The translations under genes were made by a program, and so were the position numbers. This document shows positions 56,961 through 64,000 of a DNA stretch of 64,000 nucleotides, piece by piece. How positions within the stretch are numbered: position 1 is the stretch's first letter; each line of letters begins with the position of its first letter. This DNA comes from Ailurus styani. Lineage: Eukaryota; Chordata; Mammalia; Carnivora; Ailuridae. Location: NCBI GenBank assembly GCA_002007465.1, contig LNAC01000036.1, forward strand, positions 322,881-386,880. The letters run 5' to 3'. The notes under the pieces were generated by a model. It was not told the origin of the DNA, made no database searches, and saw nothing but the letters and a program-made list of their open reading frames with translations.

Positions 56961-58205
56961 GAGCAAGGCAAGAGAAGTTGGGTATTTTTTTTTTTAGAAG
57001 TTTTTGTTGTGGGAAAATTAAAAGCATTTTTATCGAGCTTGGAGAAAATCCATTAGAGAGGGGTATTAGAATGCAGCAAAGAAAAATAGAAGGATTGCTT
57101 CAGTGATGAAAATGAAGACAAGAAGGGATAGGATTTAGTAGATTGGTGAGAGGATTGACTTGTATGAGAAGCAAGACAATCAATCCAAATTAATAGGAGA
57201 GAGTAGAGACCTACATATGGGACTACACGTAGAGGTGGATAAAAAGGATGGTTTCGCGATGTGGACATTCTCCTATTTTCTTGGTAAATAAGATGTAAGA
57301 TTATTAGATGGGAATGAGGACTAGGGGGGTCATATGTTTTTTTGATCACTTGGCTTTTTTCTTCCAAACCCCTTCCTTTGTTCCTGTCACCCTTCATGGG
57401 ATGCATCACAGATCCTACCTGCCCTATTCCCATTGTAACTCTGGGCCATCAGTATTGTTGAACAGTCTGCAAGCACTGCACAAGTTTGCTCAGGAAAAGT
57501 CAGTGGGACTTCTATTGCAGTCATACTATGAAACTTTTAACACAGAGTGATTTTTATTTTCAGCCAGAGATGCCTAACCCTCTTTAAATGTTCTTCACAG
57601 AGGCAATAGATCCAGAATTCATATCTGTAGAAAAGCAGGCTTCCTCTTTCTCAAAGCAAACCAGGCACGTAAGAAGCATTCTTGGGATAGCTAGCCCCTC
57701 TAAGCCGCATAAAACTGGGCCATTATTACTTGTGTCCTTGTAGGTATTTTAGCCTTTAAATGGTGATACTATCATTTTAATTAAAGCTGAAGTTTCTTCA
57801 GCATTCAATTCAAACGGAGACTGCAAGGCCCCATTCTACAACAGAAACTAAATCCCCAGTCCAGGAGTAAAACAAAGTGTATGAATGAAGGTAGGCAGAT
57901 TTGGGAAGGTTTCAAAATTTGATGGTGGGAGATCATGTTACATAGGCATAACAGAGGTGGACCGAAAACTATGACAGATAGATTCATAAAGGTCCTTTTG
58001 CGAAGTCTAAGATGAGATAAAATAAAAGCTAAAAAGTGGGGGCTGTGTGGCAGAGTAAAACAGACCTTGTAGAGAACCTTAACCTCCCTTTTTTAAAATC
58101 TCTGAGAGCAATAATTTAATTAGTATGCCAATTTTACACACAGATTATGGAGACACTTAGATCTTTAATCCACGTAATCCTATAAAATAATAAAATAATA
58201 TGGAC
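56961..58205. other. No recognised gene
   Basis: A 126-codon minus-strand ORF (57053-57433) may continue the L2 upstream, but I could not match it. Otherwise unique-looking. Confidence 0.4.
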
Positions 58206-58421
58206 CAGTGTTTCGCTAGATCATCGCCATGACTATTTTGAGCTGGAAAATTTGCTGTCGGAGGCAAGTCTGTGTGTCACAGTGTTTCTCAGTATTGCTG
58301 GTCTCTACACAATGGATGCCAGTAACAGTCTCCTCCTAATTAACAAAACAAAATGTCACCAGACATTGACAAATGTCCCTTGGAGGGCAACATCACCATT
58401 CTTCCTGGTTGAAAACCATTG
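58206..58421 (-). mobile_element. MER20-type hAT DNA transposon copy
   Basis: Left end CAGTGTTTCGCTAGATCATC and right end GGTTGAAAACCATTG are inverted copies. Inside: CTCTACACAATGGATGCCAG, AAAATGTCACCAGACATTGA, CAAATGTCCCTTGGAGGGCA. No transposase; no clear 8-bp duplication. Confidence 0.85.
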
Positions 58422-58559
58422 ATAGAGCCAAAGGGAAAGTGCCCAGCACAGTGCCTGGCACATAGCTCTTGCCCTACAAAAAATAATTTTATAAAATTAA
58501 TAAAATCTAGACCTTTTCCCTTCTCCATTGCCAGCACAATAGAGCAGGGATTTTTTTTT

Positions 58560-58935
58560 TCTCAGCAAATTTTTGTTTCAACATTTTAAAAAACTATTGA
58601 GAAATAATTGATAGATATAATTGTATGTATTTAAGGTATACAGTATGATGATTTGATATACATATATTGTAGAGATCAAGATAATTTACATATCCACTAC
58701 CTCACATAGTTAACTCTGCTGTGTGTGTGTGTTAAGAATGCTTCAGATCTGCTTTCTGCAACTTCCATATATGCAATCCTGTATTATGAACTGTACTCTC
58801 CATACTGTGCATTAGAGCTTGAGAGCTTACTCATTTTATAACTGAAGACTTGTACCCTTTGACCTACATCACCCCAGGTCCCCCTCCCCAGAGCTCCTGG
58901 CAAACCCCATTCTATTCTCTGTTTCTGGGAAACTG
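58560..58935 (-). mobile_element. Old L1 3' UTR, antisense (L1M type)
   Basis: Antisense order: ATTGAGAAATAATTGATAGA, AAGGTATACAGTATGATGAT, CTCCATACTGTGCATTAGAG, CTTACTCATTTTATAACTGA, GACTTGTACCCTTTGACCTA, GCTCCTGGCAAACCCCATTC, TATTCTCTGTTTCTG. Confidence 0.85.
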
Positions 58936-59583
58936 AAGTTCTACACAACATGTCAATATTCCAGTAGAGTATTTAGTGTCTATCTCTCTTAAAGACTCAT
59001 CAGTTCTTGGATAGACTGTTCCCTTGAATCTGGCAGGTAGGGCCCATATTTGGTGCTTTGTGCCTCAGGGGCCTCCATACTTTAGAGTATGTTTTGAAAT
59101 TTTCTAAATCCCCTCCAGGACCTCAGGACCACCAGGCTAGCTGTGACAAATGGTGTCACGAGCCTGGGCCAGAGCACACATTGAGCCCAGTGCTTGGGGT
59201 CCTGCATGCTTCAGGGATGGCCTTGTTTGGGTACATGACAAAATTAAATATAGGATCCTTCCGCTTGCATGTGCCCATTTTTCCCAGGAATTCTCTCTGG
59301 GGTTGTGGTGGCCAATCACTGATAAAAACTTTAATAACAGATTCACATAATTATCAATAGATGATATATAAATCAGAGATTATTCATCTAAGTGACACTT
59401 GAACTTCAAGGTGTCTCTGATGTCCCTGAACAAATCTGTGTATGTGTCCAAATATAAATTATACAAATTATATTCTTGGGAAAGTGTCTATAGATTTCCT
59501 CTGATTCTGAAAGGACTGGTAATAGAATTTCCATGACAGCCTTGGAAAAGAATTTACATTTGGAAAACCTTAGTCAGCTTTGA
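58936..59583. other. No recognised gene
   Basis: A 100-codon ORF (59058-59360 plus) overlaps a 69-codon ORF on the other strand; neither has a recognisable domain. Confidence 0.4.
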
Positions 59584-59599
59584 GCATCTAGGTACTTCT

Positions 59600-59792
59600 T
59601 TTTTTTTTTAATATTTTATTTATTTATTTGACAGAGAGAGATCACAAGTAGGCAGAGAGGCAGGCAGAGAGAGAGGAGGAAGCAGGCTCCCTGCCGAGCG
59701 GAGAGCCCAATGCGGGCCTCTATCCCAGGACCCTGAGATCATGACCTGAGCCGAAGGCAGAGGCTTTAACCCACTGAGCCACCCAGGCGCCC
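59600..59792 (-). mobile_element. CAN-SINE, antisense, young
   Basis: Ends GAGCCACCCAGGCGCCC. Perfect 16-bp TSD GCATCTAGGTACTTCT at 59584-59599 and 59793-59808. Confidence 0.97.
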
Positions 59793-59808
59793 GCATCTAG
59801 GTACTTCT

Positions 59809-60504
59809 ATGTTAACCTTACAAAGGTGTTTATCTTCTGGAAGTTTTAGTGATTTCCAAAGTTCTCTGCAAAACTTTTAAATTTTATGGATAATTTGTGA
59901 AACATAGAAAGACTCTGACATTTCTGAAGGTAAGTTAGCAGGTTTAAAGTTGCAATAATCTACTTTTCACCTCGTTTAGATCTCAGAAAAAAACATTAGT
60001 CTAATCTCTTTTTCAGAAACATCCTTAGTCTCCTGTCCTTTTTTGAAAAAGTCTCACTTTAATACAGGTGGCCTTATAGAAACAAACCCACTGGCATATT
60101 TTCCTGCACCTTATTGCACATCAGATCTGCTCATCAGATCTGCTCTATACACCTACTAAAGGTCTTCACTGGGCCAGATAAGCTTTGCTTTCTTGAATTT
60201 TAAATGTTAACATTTCATTAAGGGAGGTTTAATTAAAGTTCTCATGCTAGATACTCTGTGACAGTTGGGTACTGGTACTACTTAATCCATGACATTCTCT
60301 TTCAGTATATGTACTCATTACGTGAACAACGTGTCTTAGCTGTATAGCCTTGTGCAATACAGTTCAAATTCCATTCATGTTACATTACTAAATCTGTCTA
60401 TTTCTACTCACCTATTTTCAAAAAAGCACTTTCTTTTTAATCCTGTTGATGCCCGTGTTCCTAGAGGACTCGTAACATACTACAGAAATGAGATATCAAA
60501 AAAT
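59809..60504. other. No recognised feature
   Basis: Unique-looking; a 13-bp direct repeat ATCAGATCTGCTC occurs twice in tandem near 60120-60146. Confidence 0.45.
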
Positions 60505-60720
60505 TTTGGAGCTAGAAGGAAAACTAACATTTATGAAACATCAACAACGGGCCCAACAAAAATCTCATTTATACTTTACAGTAGTTCTGTGCTGTTGTTA
60601 CCAGCAATCCCATTTTAAAGGTGATGAGACTAAGGTTCAAAGGAACACTAAACCAATTATTTCTAGGCATAGAAGCAAAACTCCAATCTGTAAGTCACCA
60701 AAGCACAAACTTCTCCTCAG
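60505..60720 (-). mobile_element. MIR
   Basis: ACTAACATTTATGAAACATC, CTCATTTATACTTTACAGTA, CAATCCCATTTTAAAGGTGA, TGAGACTAAGGTTCAAAGGA in antisense MIR order. Chance ORFs of 74-88 codons overlap it. Confidence 0.72.
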
Positions 60721-61752
60721 GTTATTTTGAAATATTTCAAAAGAGAGCAGAAAATAATAAAAGCGTCCTTGTTGGGGAAGTAAAGGTCAGGAACCACAGG
60801 ACCATCTGGCCATGGTCTTCCAAACCCACAGAGTTTATTAAATAATAATTGACTACCTATTTATTATTCATCAAAAACATATATAACCCAGAAATCATAA
60901 CCTTTTTTGTTTACATGAGAAAGCCAAAGTTATCAAGCTTAGTTCAAGTAAGAGCACCCATATTAACAAAAATATGAGAATGCTTGGGCTCAGAAAGGGA
61001 TTTCTCCAGTTTTATCTATGATTCTTAATAGATATTTTTTAAAAATAGGGTAAAGACCCTCACTGTTACCTCTATAGACTTTTTTTTTTAATTTAGGAAC
61101 TTAATTTGTAATCAATGGTTGGTTGACCTTCTACTTATTTGAGTGAATGAATCTTATTTTCACTAAATACCATAAGACAAATTAAATGGAGAGCCAGAAT
61201 TAAAACTCACATATTCTGTTGCCCTGACCATTATTCTCATGATTACTTTGTCCCTTTGTGTCTTCCTTCATGACCCAAATACTACCTAACATCACATCTA
61301 TTGTATTCCTTTGGCCTCATCTCCATATATACCTTTTTCTTTTTTTTTTCTTCTTTGCCCATAGAAGTCTTAGTATAAAATCTAAGATAGAGGCCACAGT
61401 ACTAGAGAAAGGATGTAACTAGCAAAGGGAATCCTAGACGTTTATTTTTAGTCATGTTGCTTAAGGCAGTCTAAATAAGATAGCCTTCTCTAATGAATTA
61501 AAAAAGTCTACTAATTTAAGAAAGTTTATAAAAACAAAATAGGAAGAGACTTATTGGCTTATATAACTCAACAGTTAAGAGATAGTCACTTGTGGCTCAG
61601 CCGGATTCAGGCTCTCCAAACATGTTTGCAGAGCTCTGCATCACCTACATTTTTTGGTGCTGCTGTCTTCTATGCAGACTTCATTCTTGAAAGGAACTTA
61701 CTCTTGCAGTTTGGAAGATGTTCAAAATTAGGACTACATTTAAGTGTTTTTT
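60721..61752. other. No recognised gene; one unassigned repeat-like segment
   Basis: 61185-61240 may be a MIR end (AGAATTAAAACTCACATATT). 61550-61735 (TATTGGCTTATATAACTCAA, TGTGGCTCAGCCGGATTCAG) resembles a mammal-wide repeat I cannot name. Confidence 0.4.
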
Positions 61753-61766
61753 AGAACTTCCCTTCC

Positions 61767-62444
61767 TACCCTCCTACACTGTTGGTGGGAATGCAAGCTG
61801 GTGCAGCCACTCTGGAAAACAGTATGGAGGTTCCTCAAAAAGTTGAAAATAGAGCTACCCTACAGTCCAGCAATCGCACTACTGGGTATTTATCCTAAAG
61901 ATACAAAGGTAGTGATCCTCAGGGGCACATCCACCCGAATGTTTATAGCAGCAACGTCCACAATAGCCAAACTATGGAAAGAACCTAGATGTCCATCAAC
62001 AGATGAATGGATAAAGAAGATGTGGTATATATATACAATGGAATACTATGCAGCTATCAAAAGAAACGAAATCATGCTGTTTGCAACAATGTGGATGGAA
62101 CTAGAGGGTATTATGCTGAGCAAAATAAGTCAATCAGAGAAAGACAATTATCATATGATCTCTCTGATATGAGGAACTTGAGAGGCAGGGTGGGGGGTTG
62201 TGGGGGGTAGGGAGGGAAAAATAATGAAATAAGATGGGATAGGGAAGGAGACAAACCATAAGAGACTCCTAATCTCACAAAACAAACTGAGGGTTACTGG
62301 GGGGTGGGAGGGTAAGGATAGGGTGGATGGGTCATGGACATTGGGGAGGGTTTGTGCTATGGTGAGTGCTGTTGAAAGGTGTAAGCCTGATGATTCACAG
62401 ACCTGAACCCCTGGGGCAAATATTAAAAATAAAATAAAAAAAAA
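61767..62444 (+). mobile_element. 5'-truncated L1 insertion (carnivore lineage)
   Basis: About 678 bp: ORF2 end, G-rich 3' UTR and A-rich tail. 14-bp TSD AGAACTTCCCTTCC (61753-61766) / AGAACTTCTCTTCC (62445-62458), one mismatch. Sister to the copy inside the LTR. Confidence 0.95.
61768..62172 (+). pseudogene. L1 ORF2 C-terminal fragment
   Basis: Open for 134 codons to TGA at 62170-62172, exactly the same length as the other L1 fragment in this window. The open frame extends upstream by chance through the target duplication to 61744. It starts [17 protein letters not shown], inside the zinc-knuckle-like CX3CX7HX4C of ORF2p, losing its first two cysteines, and continues [38 protein letters not shown] to the terminal NYHMISLI. 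Endonuclease and reverse-transcriptase domains are absent. Relative to the known L1 C terminus this copy is the better preserved of the two (for example QPLW and AAIKRNE are kept). A dead fragment; it was carried in by an active L1 acting from elsewhere. Confidence 0.94.
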
Positions 62445-62458
62445 AGAACTTCTCTTCC

Positions 62459-63789
62459 CAGATTGACTAGACTGTATGCTTTGAAATGAATCTGAAGAGT
62501 AATGCTCTGGTCATGCCTGCCATGCTCAGACTGATAGCTGTGGACACAAAGGATATCATGTTTGCCTAAGCCAAGTCCCTTCATTATACCTGCAACCACT
62601 GTGACTGGCAGTCTCAAAAAAACATGTGAGGTGGGCAAGAGGTAATTCCCTAAGCTAAGAGAACATGGGTAAACATCTTCCACTGCAATTTTCCATGGGA
62701 CGGACCAAGGGTATTAATAAAAGGTCCTTTCTTTGACAAAGGTCATTTCCACTCCAAAATCTCTCTTTGAAGGTAAATCTGCTGTTTACCTTCAAATGGC
62801 TCAGAATAAAATTCAGTAACCCACATTTCGCTTAAGGTTAAACTGTCCTTAAAAATAAAGGCTACATATTTTATGTCCTTAAGCAGTCGGAACCTAGAAT
62901 GTGTGTCTTTTTCTAATGCAGCAAGTGGAAAATTGCTTGGCCTGTTCTTTCATGTAGTAATGATCATATCAATGATACCTATAATATCAGTATCAATGCA
63001 CCTTTCACAAGAGGAGCATCAGAAAGTCTTATTTCCACCCTCAAGATATTTTACATATTTCTTACTCTAATATGTAGTTTAAGGCATAGAAAGGCCAATT
63101 ACTTAGGTGAAAATCAGCCTCTACATATGATTTCTAGCCTGCTTGCTTCAGATTTTCTTGAAGTGACAGGTAACAAGGAGATTATAGTCCTCTGTCCCTA
63201 AATTCATGGAGAATTAGGGAGAAATAATTTGCACTTTAACAAGTACCACTGTATGCTAAGCATCTGGGATGAGAAATAGTAAAACCCAGACGAATAAGGT
63301 AGAGGCTAGCTGTACTCCTCAACTTTTAATCTTTTCCATACGTTCATTTACCTGTATTTATTCATCCATATATCACTAAGCATCTAAAACAGCTCCAGGC
63401 ATTTGATAGGAGTTCAATAAGATGAACTCACTTTTCTCAAGGAAGGAGAGATTGGCAAGAAAATCAATGATTATAATGCAAAATATCAAGTACTTTGATA
63501 GGAGAAGTAGAACAGAGAAGCAGAACCTAATCAAGTCTCAGAGGTGCTATAGAATATTTACATAAGAAGATATGGGAGACAATTCACAGTGGACCTCTTA
63601 CAGTCCAATACATCTTTCTGAATATGTTAAAAGTGCAATGCCTTAATTCTGATGGTTCTTGCACCCACACTTCTCAGGACTGATTATGTAGTTGTAAATT
63701 CTGAAAATGAGAAAACATGGTGCACAGCACTGTGAGGTCCTAATCTGCACCTGGTGCTCCTCTGTTAACAAGCTTGCTTACATTTCCTA
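62459..63789. other. No recognised gene
   Basis: Unique-looking sequence with ORFs of 65-86 codons lacking any domain. A weak L2-like phrase (CAGCTCCAGGCATTTGATAG, AGTTCAATAAG) lies near 63391-63420. Confidence 0.4.
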
Positions 63790-64000
63790 TAAAAGAAGAG
63801 GATATTTACCCTAAAATTGTACTCAAAAATACATACATAGGCACAAACAAATTCATTGTAGCATTGTTTGTAATTGATTATAATCTCCTATATGTCCTTA
63901 TACTGAGGAGCTGACAAAATTCTGTCACATCCACACAATGGACTACTATGTAGCCACATATAAAAAATGAAATTCTATGAATCAATAAACAGAGAGTTCT
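63790..64000 (+). mobile_element. Old L1 ORF2 3' region, running off the window
   Basis: ACCCTAAAATTGTACTCAAA, ATTGTAGCATTGTTTGTAAT, CATCCACACAATGGACTACT, ATGTAGCCACATATAAAAAA follow the L1M ORF2 end. Frame broken; continues past the window. Confidence 0.75.

Noticed and set aside
57053..57433. 126-codon minus-strand ORF, the longest frame with no repeat assigned to it
   Set aside because: Adjacent to decayed L2 ORF2 and of low-information composition (many S, H, P, L); no domain, start context or splice sites. Probably L2 remains or chance.

Overview
This window looks like gene-free nuclear DNA of a carnivoran mammal, most likely a mustelid (ferret, mink, badger or otter type). The diagnosis rests on the repeats. 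I count 31 copies of the tRNA-Lys-derived carnivore SINE (CAN-SINE), most with the head GGCGCCTGGGTGGCTCAG followed by TGGGTTAAAGCC, a form I associate with musteloids, and ending in (AAATA)n/poly(A). There are also two recent carnivore-type L1 3' ends, plus mammal-wide relics (MIR, L2, old L1, a HAL1-like element, MER20-type hAT copies). No open reading frame looks like a host gene. The longer ORFs are either L1 ORF2 ends, L2 remains, SINE read-through, or chance frames of 60-126 codons with no recognisable domain. No tRNA or rRNA gene, CRISPR array, operon or bacterial feature is present. The window could be intergenic or lie inside a large intron.

Layout. 1-10.6 kb: scattered CAN-SINEs, an old hAT copy, an old L1 3' end, an L2 ORF2 remnant and a 110-bp polypyrimidine tract. 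10.6-18.6 kb: a dense cluster of 11 CAN-SINEs; three sit inside a 2.7-kb antisense HAL1-like element (13.7-16.4 kb) and two were inserted one after the other at the same target (16.88-17.34 kb). A 27-base assembly gap lies in one of the SINEs. 18.6-32 kb: more SINEs separated by MIR, L1, L2 and MER20 relics, with a repeat-poor AT-rich stretch (23.65-25.3 kb) that is a candidate conserved non-coding element. 32.4-33.7 kb: a probable endogenous-retrovirus LTR interrupted by a 5'-truncated L1. 34-45 kb: MIR and L2 relics, an L2 split by a SINE (37.6-38.2 kb), a second probable solo LTR (40.32-40.88 kb) and another repeat-poor candidate element (41.05-41.9 kb). 45-64 kb: two old antisense L1 3' ends, an L2 end (56.3-57 kb), MIRs, a MER20 copy and, at 61.77-62.44 kb, a second truncated L1 starting at almost the same point of the L1 sequence as the first.

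How the parts relate. The content is a record of LINE-driven retrotransposition. Most young SINEs and both truncated L1s are flanked by 8-19 bp target-site duplications (TSDs) that I could read directly, and nesting gives relative ages: HAL1, L2 and LTRs first, then older CAN-SINEs and the L1s, then young CAN-SINEs. SINE density is very uneven: 24 of 31 copies lie in the first 32 kb.

I found no convincing undescribed biological system. The most rewarding items are structural: sequential SINE insertions at one site, a tail-only insertion with TSDs, the matching L1 truncation points, a hybrid SINE with a duplicated head segment, and two repeat-free stretches that deserve a conservation check. 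Family names for old repeats come from memory of consensus sequences, not from a database search.
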